30,453 nt of DNA from an uncultured Adlercreutzia sp. (GTDB lineage: Bacteria; Actinomycetota; Coriobacteriia; Coriobacteriales; Eggerthellaceae), in the NCBI RefSeq assembly GCF_958431955.1, contig NZ_CAUASN010000033.1:1-30453 (forward strand), read 5' to 3'. A program made the translations under genes and the position numbers. The notes beneath the pieces were generated by a model, which did not search any database, was not told the DNA's origin, and saw only the letters and a list, made by a program, of their open reading frames with translations. Shown here in pieces: positions 15,112 through 23,407 of the stretch (position 1 is the first letter of the stretch; the number at the start of each line of letters is the position of its first letter).

Positions 15112-15142
15112 AATCGCCCGCAGCCGGCAGCTGCGAGCGATT
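15112..15142 (-). terminator. probable terminator of rpoD
   Basis: A 13-bp stem (15112-15124 with 15130-15142, one G-T pair) with a 5-base loop directly after the rpoD stop codon. The following minus-strand bases are CTTATGATGG, so the T tract is weak and read-through into rlmKL is possible. Confidence 0.6.
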
Positions 15143-15148
15143 GGGTGC

Positions 15149-16387
<1,239 letters not shown>

Positions 16388-16464
16388 GGAAAGGTCCTTT
16401 CTCTGGTGTCCGCGCCCGATTTTGGGCATGAAAATGCAATTCTGGCGCAGAGATACAGCAGAGA

Positions 16465-16493
16465 AGAATACTACAAACCGCAGGTGCCTTCAA
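16465..16493 (-). promoter_or_regulatory. rpoD: rpoD promoter
   Basis: TTGAAG (-35, 16488-16493), a 17-base spacer and TATTCT (-10, 16465-16470) on the minus strand. The start would be near 16458, giving a leader of about 70 bases before GTG 16387. Confidence 0.6.
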
Positions 16494-17270
16494 GAGAAAA
16501 GCGGCCAGAAGTTCGCATCTTACAGCATTCGGGAAAATGCGCGGAATCCCCACAGAGGCCGCCGGCCGGACCGAGGCGGCACGCCCGAGGCGAGCGCGAC
16601 AAGGCGTCGCGCCAGGACGAACCCGGCGGCGAGACAACGCGTCAGGACGAACCCGGCGGCATGGGGCACCATAGGCCGCAGGGACCTCAGGCACAAAGGC
16701 GCCCCGTGGCAGATTGATGGTACAATGCGGGCTACCACACTGCGTCGATCCCCTCGTGGGAGGCGCTCGCAACTGAATACGGCGCGATGGGTCATGCGCA
16801 CCCGTCGCCGATGCCCCGCGTACGGGGCTTATCTGCGGCCGAACCATTGATAAGGAGGGTATCTGCCTGTCCGGTGGTTCGCCGTGTTTCGTGCGCCCCG
16901 ACGCAGTGTGGTAACTGTGGCGGATACCCTCCTTACCTTTGCATGGGTCCTCCGCTCAGCTGATCCGCCCGCTGCCGAGAGGAACCGCCGTGCCCCTCTA
17001 TCGACTCATCGCCCCAGCTGTACCTACGCCCCGGCCGGGCAGACGCGTGCCAGCGTCGCCTCCCGCAGCTACGGCCCAACTGGGCGACTGCGCGTCGACA
17101 ACGCTTCCCCATCTTGGCACAAACCACGGGAGGGCTCCCCCATGACGTAATCATTATCGCAGGTCACCCACACACTTTGTTGCGCAACAAAATACCGCTC
17201 CTCACGCTTAATATCGTACTGTCGCGACCGCGGAGGAGCGCGGGAACGCCCGTTGGAAAAGGAGAAGAAA
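16494..17270. other. long intergenic region with repeats and hairpins, no credible gene
   Basis: A 23-bp direct repeat (one mismatch) occurs at 16608-16630 and 16638-16660, containing CAGGACGAACCCGGCGGC. A TACAAT box at 16720-16725 is followed by a chain of potential hairpins. One is GGCG..GGGT/ACCC..CGCC (about 16782-16809) and another is a perfect GCCCCG-CGTA-CGGGGC (16813-16828). The last is a 17-bp stem with one mismatch, 16851-16867 against 16919-16935, closing a 51-base loop. A 16-bp perfect palindrome follows at 17176-17191. The open frame 16884-17150 has a non-coding amino acid composition. It could hold a structured RNA, but no Rfam family is recognised by eye. Confidence 0.45.
17176..17191. 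promoter_or_regulatory. perfect palindrome, operator candidate
   Basis: TTTGTTGCGCAACAAA reads the same on both strands. It lies 80 bases upstream of the ATG at 17271 and about 18 bases upstream of a TAATAT sequence (17209-17214) that could serve as a -10 box. The position fits a repressor or activator site for the 17271-19053 gene pair. Confidence 0.4.
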
Positions 17271-17537
17271 ATGGGACTGGAATTGATCATCATCTTTGCT
17301 GTGATCGTCATTGCCTTTATGGCGTTTTGCGTATGGCTGCTCGCCATACACTCATTCATTGAGGTCGTGAAGATGAAGGGGCACCATCAGGAGGGAGCGA
17401 CCACTCTTTGGCTCATCGGCCTTTTCGCCTCACCCATCGTGCTGGGACTCTACGCGGCAGCCCTGCCCGATCGCAATGCAACTGTCGCAACCAAGGCCGC
17501 CGCGCCCAATCCGGCCGACGAACTGCCCGCCATCTAG
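17271..17537 (+). CDS. small two-TM membrane protein, unknown function
   Basis: An 88-residue protein. The ATG at 17271 is preceded by AAAAGGAG with 6-base spacing, better than the TTG at 17253. Two hydrophobic segments (LIIIFAVIVIAFMAFCVWLLA, about 5-25, and LWLIGLFASPIVLGLYAAAL, about 45-65) are joined by a short polar loop with HHQEG. The C-terminal tail is Ala/Pro-rich and probably cytosolic. The gene is 13 bases upstream of the zinc-ribbon protein gene and likely in the same transcript. No family recognised. Confidence 0.75.
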   Translation: MGLELIIIFAVIVIAFMAFCVWLLAIHSFIEVVKMKGHHQEGATTLWLIGLFASPIVLGLYAAALPDRNATVATKAAAPNPADELPAI

Positions 17538-17550
17538 AACGGGGGGAACC

Positions 17551-19053
17551 ATGGCGAACTTCAAAGTCATATTCCGCAGCGATAACCAGGATGCGGCCAC
17601 CGCACCAGGATGGGAGCCGGGATGTCCGCTGCTCATCAACGCCGTGCAGGTGTCGCGCAACACCGATACCAGCCAGTGCTTTCTGCAGCTGAAGCTGTCG
17701 AACCTCTCCAGCGAGATAGTAAGCAGCTACGAGCTGCAAGTCGATGTGGCCTATGCCGACGGCACCACCGAAACCGTGGATCTGAAACCCCTAGATGCCG
17801 ACATCCAGCCGGGGCAGACATGCCGTCCCGACCCAGTACTGCTCTCGGGCTCAGACATTTTGGGCGCGACCGCCCGGGTCATCGCGGTATCCCAACCGAA
17901 CGGATCGTGGCACACTACCAGTGCCGCAAAGTCCATCCCCGTCGGCGAACCGCTCGAATTGGAGCAGTTCGCGGCCATCGAGCGCAAGCGCCTTTTGGTC
18001 GACCTCGGAAAGGATCCCGACGACTACAGCCGCCGTATTGTGGAGGGCGAGGACTGGTGGGTGTGCCCCTGCGGCACGCCTAACGTCGGCCGGAGCACCT
18101 GCTGCGCCTGCGGCATGAACCGCGAAGCCCTGAAGAACCTAGAGGACGAAACCTATCTGCACGCCAAGGCCGAGGAAAGGAAGGTCGCCGAGAAGGCCAG
18201 GGAGGGCAAGCGGAAGCGGCTTGCTATCGCAGTAATTGCCATTGCTCTCGTGGCGCTAAGCGCATGCCTTCTCAATCAGCTCGTCATTCAGCCCGAGCTG
18301 CAGCGCCAAGCTGATGAACAGAACCGTCAAGCAGCCGCAGAGCAGCAAGCAGAGGCGCAGCGGCAGGCGGAGGAGAGACGGCAGACTTTCATAAACGAAG
18401 AGCGCTCTTGCTCGGCCCTCGTCTCTATGACGAGAACTCGCACCGCCGTAAACCAACTGGAAAGTACAACAGTCTACACGCTGGACCAGAAGGGCAACAT
18501 CGTTGCAGCATCGCGTGTCTTCGAAGAGACGGGTGCCACCCAAATCGTGAACATCTCGGTGGACGACCTCGGTTTTCCTCGAGCAGTAACTGACGAGAGC
18601 GGCGCAACGATCAGTGAATTCTCCATCGATAAGACCAGCAGTGTGGGACTCCCCCTTCAAGTCACCCAAACAACGGCTGATGGCACAACGGTCTCTTACA
18701 CATTTGCCTATGATCAGGCAAACAACCTCTCCTTCTTTGAGCAAAGTATCGGTGATCAGTTCTTTGATATAACAAAAGCCGACGGAGACTGGCAGAGGAG
18801 CTGTTCCCTCGAAGCCGCCTCCACCCCTGCTCTTGTGTTAAATGAGGGGTATTATAGGGATTTTTCGGGCCGCACCACTGTTGATAAGGAAATGGGCGAC
18901 AACGACCGTCTTCTTATGTACCGGGCGGCGGGATCAAAATTCGAGTATGCTTACGAATCGATCTCCAACGCCTCACCTTGGGCAGCCATCGTGGCTCAAA
19001 TGCCCGTAGAGGACGCACCGCTTCCCTACAATATCTGGCTCGGGATCGAATAG
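17551..19053 (+). CDS. zinc-ribbon, single-TM protein with exported C-terminal domain
   Basis: A 500-residue protein with four regions. Residues 1-135 form a beta-rich domain with an FxLYD/Ig-like look (LQLKLSNLSSEIVSSYELQVDVAYADG). A zinc knuckle at 169-189 (WWVCPCGTPN....CCACG; Cys172, 174, 184 or 185, and 187) follows. A charged helix precedes one TM segment (223-246). A Gln/Ala/Glu-rich coiled coil (250-280) then leads to a C-terminal domain of about 215 residues with repeated beta-strand patterns (TVYTLDQKGNIV, AVTDESGATISEFSID, QTTADGTTVSYTFAYDQANN). By charge, the zinc ribbon is cytosolic and the C-terminal domain outside. I chose ATG 17551, which has GGGGGGAA upstream. Its third-position GC is lower after 18400 than in neighbouring genes. 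It ends against the kinase operon, sharing a bidirectional terminator. Function unknown; a sensor or envelope protein is plausible. Confidence 0.7.
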   Translation: MANFKVIFRSDNQDAATAPGWEPGCPLLINAVQVSRNTDTSQCFLQLKLSNLSSEIVSSYELQVDVAYADGTTETVDLKPLDADIQPGQTCRPDPVLLSGSDILGATARVIAVSQPNGSWHTTSAAKSIPVGEPLELEQFAAIERKRLLVDLGKDPDDYSRRIVEGEDWWVCPCGTPNVGRSTCCACGMNREALKNLEDETYLHAKAEERKVAEKAREGKRKRLAIAVIAIALVALSACLLNQLVIQPELQRQADEQNRQAAAEQQAEAQRQAEERRQTFINEERSCSALVSMTRTRTAVNQLESTTVYTLDQKGNIVAASRVFEETGATQIVNISVDDLGFPRAVTDESGATISEFSIDKTSSVGLPLQVTQTTADGTTVSYTFAYDQANNLSFFEQSIGDQFFDITKADGDWQRSCSLEAASTPALVLNEGYYRDFSGRTTVDKEMGDNDRLLMYRAAGSKFEYAYESISNASPWAAIVAQMPVEDAPLPYNIWLGIE

Positions 19054-19093
19054 CACCAGGCGTCCGCGAGCCGCACAGCGCAAACTTTTCTGA

Positions 19094-19136
19094 GAGGGCG
19101 GGGCGCTTGAGACCATGCGCCCCGCCCTCCAATAAT
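19094..19136. terminator. bidirectional terminator between convergent genes
   Basis: A perfect 13-bp GC-rich stem (19094-19106 with 19117-19129) and a 10-base loop, followed on the plus strand by CAATAATTG. It sits between the convergent stops at 19053 (+) and 19161 (-) and can serve both. Confidence 0.75.
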
Positions 19137-19160
19137 TGTGCGCAGACGTAAGCCCCCCGC

Positions 19161-20135
19161 TCAGCCCGGATAGCCCTCGATGAGGAGGAAGGTGGTGGAG
19201 GCGGCGAGGCGCAGCTGGTCGCCGGGGGCCACGGGCACGGGGGCGGGCTGCCAGCCGTCGCGCTGGCCGCGCGGAGGCTCCACCACGGTCTCCTCGCCGG
19301 TGAGGCCGCTCACGAGCACGGTGCCGTGACGGGCGTCGCAGCCCTCCACGAACCAGGCTCCGTCCGCGTCGCGCCAGATGCGGGCATGGCGCCCCGACAC
19401 GTCGGGCCCGACCTCATTGGCCGCGCCCTCGGTGAGGGCCAGCGTCCCCACCTCGGCGCCGGTGACCGAGGGCTCCACCCACTGCGGCGCCCCCACCACC
19501 ACGCCATCCGCAATGCGCAGCAGGCCGAGCCAGCGCAACGGCTCGCCTTCGCCCGCTGCGGGCGAGACGGCGCCCGGCGCGGCGAGGGTCGGCGGCGGAG
19601 TGACGAGCCCTCCCCCGTGCATCGCGTCGGCGAAATCGCGCGCCTCGGCTACCGCCCGGCGCACATCGGCCGTGCAGGCCGCCGTCACCAGCAGCACCAG
19701 GGCCACCTCGGCCCGCTCGTCGGCCGTAAGCGCCCCCTCGCAGGCGATGCGCTCGAGCATGTTGCGATACACCGTGGGGTTCTGGCCGTGCACCCGCAGG
19801 GCGTCGTCCATGGCGCGGCCCGCCTCGCCGCACACGATGCCCAGGATTGCCTCGCCGGAAAGCGCGCGCTTGCTGCGCGACTTCACCCGCGCCAGGAGGC
19901 GCAGCGCGCCCACGGCGTAGTCGCAGAAGTACCGATCGGTGAGCGTGGCCGGCGGCGCGTGCACGATGAACCGCGACACCCAGGTGCGGTCGCCCACCCG
20001 GCTCTGCGGGCTGCGACCGTCCGAGAGCGGCCGCCCGGACAGCAGCATGGTCGCCAGCTCCTTGTGGCTGACGCCGCATTGGCGCTTCGCCAGATCGAAC
20101 AGCACCGATACCGGGGTTATCTCCGTCGGGGTCAT
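19161..20135 (-). CDS. FHA-domain protein, last gene of the kinase operon
   Basis: A 324-residue soluble protein. The N-terminal 170 residues are helical and unassigned. A linker rich in Ala/Pro follows, and a C-terminal FHA-like domain (about 205-324) carries DVSGRHARIWRD, the expected VEGCDARHGTVLVSG and APGDQLRLAASTTFLL. The FHA core Ser and His (SGRH) are kept. The usual Arg of the GR turn is Thr (EVGTLAL) and the Asn of NGT is His (ARHGT), so classical phosphothreonine binding is doubtful. The ATG at 20135 overlaps the kinase stop codon by four bases (ATGA), with AGAGGAG upstream, so the two are translationally coupled. The likely role is as substrate or adaptor of the kinase. Alternative: an FHA fold with another ligand. 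Confidence 0.72.
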   Translation of the reverse strand: MTPTEITPVSVLFDLAKRQCGVSHKELATMLLSGRPLSDGRSPQSRVGDRTWVSRFIVHAPPATLTDRYFCDYAVGALRLLARVKSRSKRALSGEAILGIVCGEAGRAMDDALRVHGQNPTVYRNMLERIACEGALTADERAEVALVLLVTAACTADVRRAVAEARDFADAMHGGGLVTPPPTLAAPGAVSPAAGEGEPLRWLGLLRIADGVVVGAPQWVEPSVTGAEVGTLALTEGAANEVGPDVSGRHARIWRDADGAWFVEGCDARHGTVLVSGLTGEETVVEPPRGQRDGWQPAPVPVAPGDQLRLAASTTFLLIEGYPG

Positions 20136-22066
20136 GCGGTCTCCTCTTCCCTATCGTCCATCAGCTCGTACTCGGCCTCGGTCTCCTCCGCACGATCGCC
20201 GTCGGGAAGGAGGGCGGCCTCGGAACAGGATCCGGATTCGGGCGCGGGCCCAAGCCCGGGCCCGGGCGCAGGCTCGGGTTCGAGCTCGGGGGCACACCCG
20301 CGCGAGGCCGCGGGCAGTCCATCCGGCGCCGCCGCATCGTCCCCGCCCCAAGGCAGCACGGGCCGCGCGGCAGCACCGGTGCGCGGGCGGATTGCACGCG
20401 GCGGCGCGAGGGCGCAGTCGGCCACGAGCAGCGGAAGGGGCGCGGCGGCGCACAGGAGGAGCGTCGCGTACAGGGCCTCCTCCACCGCCGCGCTCGGCCA
20501 AGCCGTGAGCGCCACGAGCATGCCGGCCACGGTGGCGCCCAGAAGATCGCCGAGAACCCCGCTCGCAAGGCCGAGGATCGTGTTCGAAGCACGTCCGCGC
20601 ACGGCCAGCGCGCCGGCGAGCGGCAGCACGAGCACGAGGGCGGCCAGCGGGCCGGGCACAGGCCCCGACCACCACGGGCCGTCGGCAGGAAATGACACCG
20701 GCATGCCGTGGACGAGCACGCCCACGCCCGCCGCCGCGCCGAGCGCCACCGCAGCAGACAGCGCACGGAATGCCAGGCGGGCCGCCCGCCGCGTGCGGCC
20801 GCCCCGCCGCCCCCGGAAAGAGCCGCCGCCCAAGGGGCAGTCGGCCAGAGGCTCGCCGCGCAGGGCACGGGCCACGTTGTCCGGGTACTGGGAGCAGAAC
20901 AGGGCCAGGGCATCGCGCACGGCGGCGGCCGAGGGGCGCGCGTCTTGCCTCGGGGCGAGGCAGACGTCCAGCAGGCCGGACAGCTGCCCGTCCACCGCCG
21001 AGAGCGCGAGCCGGATCTGGCCGGGCGCAGGCGCGCCGTCGAGCTCCGCGGCGGCGCGTCCCACTGCCACGGCCACCTCCGGCTCGCGCTCCAGAACCGA
21101 GCGCACGTCGGCAGCCGCGCTGTGGGGCCCCTCGGCGGCCGGGGCCGCGAACTCCGCCTTGAGACGCGCTGCCGTGAGGCCGCCCCGCTCGGCCCGGGCG
21201 CCGTAGCTGAGATCGTAGGGCGGGTGCCCCTCCAGCAGCGCGTAGACCACGCCGGCCGCGGCGTACACGTCCACCGCCGGGGAGCGGCGCAGGGCGGCAT
21301 CGGCCCCGTCGTCGGCGAGCATCTCCGGCGGAGCGAAGTCGGCCGTGGCCCCGCCCATGGCGCCGAAGCGGCCCGTGAGCGAGGAATCGCCGCCGGAGAG
21401 CGCGGCGGCCGAGCCGAAATCGATGAGCACGAGCTGGAAGGAGCCCTCCTCCACCTGGTCGGCCAAGGAGAGCCGCGAGGTGTCCACCATGACGTTGCGC
21501 AGCGACACGTCCCGATGCGCGAGGCCGCGATCCAGGTAGGCCATGGACGCCAGAAGGTCGAACAGGTCGCGCCCGATGCGCGCCGCCGTCAGCGGCGAGA
21601 GGCGCCCCGCATCGTCCACGGCGAGCGAGCGAGCGGCCTCCTCGAGAGTGACGCCGTCTATCCACTCCATGACGATGGCCGGCTCGCCGTCCACGAGTCC
21701 CCGGCCGAACAGGCGCGGAAAGCCCCGCAGCGACGCGAGGGCGCGGTGGGCATCGTACTCGGCCTCGAAGGTGGCGCGAAGCGCGTCGGACAGGTCGCCA
21801 TCGGACTCGCGGAGGCGCAGGCGCTTCACGGCGAAGCGCTCGCCGCGGGGGTTGAGGGCGCGCGCCACCTCCCCGATGCCGCCCCGACGTGCCGACGCCT
21901 CGTCGACGAGAAGCGTGGAGAAGCGCCGCTCGTGGGCCTCGCGATGCTCCGGAGCGACGTAGGCGGCCGGCTCGAAGGACGTCAGGCGCACCAGGCGCAG
22001 GCCCTCCCCGCCGGCACGTCCCGCCAGCGCCGCGGCGCGTCCTCCCGACGCGGGCACGGCCGTCAC
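20132..22066 (-). CDS. transmembrane Ser/Thr protein kinase (Hanks type)
   Basis: A 644-residue protein. The kinase domain (about 55-360) has a Gly-rich RRGGIGEVARAL, FAVKRL (Lys81), HRDVSLRN (His184, Asp186, Asn191), DFGSA (Asp217) and APPEM (245-249), so it should be active. The HPPYDLSYGARAERGG segment is like the PknB C-lobe. About four hydrophobic segments follow (LAFRALSAAVALGAAAGVGVL, LAALVLVLPLAGALAV, ILGLASGVLGDLLGATVAGML, ALYATLLLCAAAPLPLLV). The tail is acidic and Pro/Glu-rich (ELEPEPAPGPG). No PASTA repeats are present. The start is GTG 22066, overlapping the stop of the upstream gene as GTGA, with GGAG 7 bases before. The frame stays open to 23359, but that part is the shadow of the upstream gene. 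It is sandwiched between an exported-domain protein and an FHA protein, which suggests one signalling complex. Confidence 0.85.
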   Translation of the reverse strand: MTAVPASGGRAAALAGRAGGEGLRLVRLTSFEPAAYVAPEHREAHERRFSTLLVDEASARRGGIGEVARALNPRGERFAVKRLRLRESDGDLSDALRATFEAEYDAHRALASLRGFPRLFGRGLVDGEPAIVMEWIDGVTLEEAARSLAVDDAGRLSPLTAARIGRDLFDLLASMAYLDRGLAHRDVSLRNVMVDTSRLSLADQVEEGSFQLVLIDFGSAAALSGGDSSLTGRFGAMGGATADFAPPEMLADDGADAALRRSPAVDVYAAAGVVYALLEGHPPYDLSYGARAERGGLTAARLKAEFAAPAAEGPHSAAADVRSVLEREPEVAVAVGRAAAELDGAPAPGQIRLALSAVDGQLSGLLDVCLAPRQDARPSAAAVRDALALFCSQYPDNVARALRGEPLADCPLGGGSFRGRRGGRTRRAARLAFRALSAAVALGAAAGVGVLVHGMPVSFPADGPWWSGPVPGPLAALVLVLPLAGALAVRGRASNTILGLASGVLGDLLGATVAGMLVALTAWPSAAVEEALYATLLLCAAAPLPLLVADCALAPPRAIRPRTGAAARPVLPWGGDDAAAPDGLPAASRGCAPELEPEPAPGPGLGPAPESGSCSEAALLPDGDRAEETEAEYELMDDREEETA

Positions 22067-23271
22067 GGGCGCGCTCCGGCGCGATCGGCCTCGTAGGCTT
22101 CCATGGACGCCATCTGGCCGGTGCTCGAGTTCACGGTCACGCGCCCCGACCAGTAGTCGGCATTGGCCGCGGGATCCACGAAATAGCAGTTGCCCGACCA
22201 GGCGTTGCTCAGCTCGTAGAGCATCGTGGCCAGATCGCCGTAGGCGTTGTGCATCTGCGAGAAGTTCCCGCTGTAGCGCGAGGCGCCGTACATACACCCG
22301 TCGGAACGATCGCACGCGTAGCCCACCTGCATCGTCATATTGGAATCGGCCAGCTGCACCTCCCTCAGAAGCTCGGAGACCTTGGAGGCTGCGTCGATAC
22401 GCGGCTGCAGCGGGACGGTCATACACAGCCGGTTGTAGTCGGCCACGCACTCGTACACCTTTGCGCCCTGGGCCTCCAGCACCGCGTACTCGCTGCGCAA
22501 GGTGTCGCGGATGCGCAGCTCCATGTCCTCGGGCACCGGGCCGCCCTCCTCCACGGGAACCACGGGCTCGGGAGGGCTCGGCTCGGGAGCGGAGCCTCCG
22601 CCGGAGCCGTCGCCGGAACCCGAGTTGCCCGAGCCGCCGGAGTTGCCGGAACCGTCCGAACCGCCGGAACCGCCAGGGCCGCCAGAGCTGCCGGAGCTGC
22701 CGGAGCTGCCCGAGCCGCCCGAACTGCCAGAGCCTCCCGAACCGCCCGAGCCGCCGGAGCCGCCAGACGCATCCGGAGAGCCGCTTGAAGGCGGTGCCGC
22801 AGAGGCATCGTCGCCGGGAGCGGGAGAGGTCGTGGGCAACGTGATAGGAGCGGCGCTGCCGCCGAGGCCGGGCAGCGACAGCAGGGACGCGCCGGCGCCC
22901 GCGGCAGCGGCCGAGGCCCCGCCTTCCGCACCCGCTGCGGCGCCGTCCGCGCCAAAGGCGCCTCCGGGCAGGGACGGCGTGGCGCCCGAGCCCTCGGCAG
23001 CACTTGAGGGCAGCAGCGAGCCGTCGGCCGCCGCATCGCCGTAGAGGGCCGCCGCGAGCGGGCCGGTCGGGCTGGCGCCGGCACCGCGAGCGGCCAAGTG
23101 ACCCAGAAGGGGGCTTTCCGCCGCAAGGGACGGCACCGCCCCGGCATACAGCACCGCCCCGGCGCCCACGAGCCCCAGGGAAAACGTCAGGAGGCCGGCC
23201 AGAACCGGCGGCACCGATGCCCGGCGCAGCGCCCGGCCGACCCGGGGCCAACGGTGCAGGGAATCTCTCAC
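22063..23271 (-). CDS. membrane-anchored exported protein with Ser-Gly linker, first gene of the kinase operon
   Basis: A 402-residue protein. A short basic cytosolic N-terminus (LHRWPRVGRALRRASV) precedes one TM segment at about 20-45 (LAGLLTFSLGLVGAGAVLYAG). A low-complexity Ala/Gly/Ser/Pro region (50-180) and an almost pure Gly-Ser linker of about 60 residues follow. The last part is an exported domain of about 155 residues with four Cys (YECVADYNRLC and YACDRSDGC), which may form disulfides. It contains NAYGDLATMLYELSNAWSGNCYFVDPAANADYWSGRVTV. I do not recognise this domain. I chose GTG 23271 because AAGGAG lies 8 bases upstream; there is no plausible ATG. Stop and kinase start overlap (GTGA). 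It may be the extracellular sensor for the kinase or its exported substrate. Confidence 0.72.
   Translation of the reverse strand: MRDSLHRWPRVGRALRRASVPPVLAGLLTFSLGLVGAGAVLYAGAVPSLAAESPLLGHLAARGAGASPTGPLAAALYGDAAADGSLLPSSAAEGSGATPSLPGGAFGADGAAAGAEGGASAAAAGAGASLLSLPGLGGSAAPITLPTTSPAPGDDASAAPPSSGSPDASGGSGGSGGSGGSGSSGGSGSSGSSGSSGGPGGSGGSDGSGNSGGSGNSGSGDGSGGGSAPEPSPPEPVVPVEEGGPVPEDMELRIRDTLRSEYAVLEAQGAKVYECVADYNRLCMTVPLQPRIDAASKVSELLREVQLADSNMTMQVGYACDRSDGCMYGASRYSGNFSQMHNAYGDLATMLYELSNAWSGNCYFVDPAANADYWSGRVTVNSSTGQMASMEAYEADRAGARP
22570..22765. repeat. Gly-Ser linker microsatellite-like repeat
   Basis: The plus strand shows repeated CCGCCGGAGC, CCGCCGGAAC and CCGGAGCTG-like units of 6-9 bases. 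They encode (G)GSGGSG and SSGSSG on the minus strand. Such tracts vary in length between strains by slippage (general knowledge). Confidence 0.6.
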
Positions 23272-23349
23272 GGTTCGCGCTCCTTCTTCGCCCACGCCGC
23301 CCGGGCATCCCGAAGAGCAGCGAGCTATTGACACAGTGTGGTAACGATG

Positions 23350-23355
23350 AGTATA
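23350..23355 (-). promoter_or_regulatory. -10 box of the kinase operon
   Basis: TATACT on the minus strand, 79 bases upstream of GTG 23271, with no clear -35. The same stretch read on the plus strand gives TTGACA (23328-23333), 18 bases, TATAAC (23352-23357), a better-looking promoter that would point into the 3' end of priA in antisense. Confidence 0.4.
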
Positions 23356-23407
23356 ACACACGGCATTGGACGTCCTTCCCCGCACAGATCCCCGTGCTGA
23401 ATGCGTC

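Noticed and set aside
16884..17150. 88-residue plus-strand frame after an AAGGAGG
   Set aside because: Arg/Ser/Pro-rich composition, 25-base distance from the ribosome binding site, and the site lies in a hairpin. No domain seen.
16904..23345. Shared CAGTGTGGTAAC at 16904-16915 and 23334-23345
   Set aside because: A 12-base match between two places in 30 kb is expected by chance; flanking similarity is weak.
22067..23359. Upstream extension of the kinase frame
   Set aside because: The extension is an Arg-rich shadow of the exported-protein gene, which has a TM segment, a linker and a proper ribosome binding site. The kinase begins at GTG 22066.
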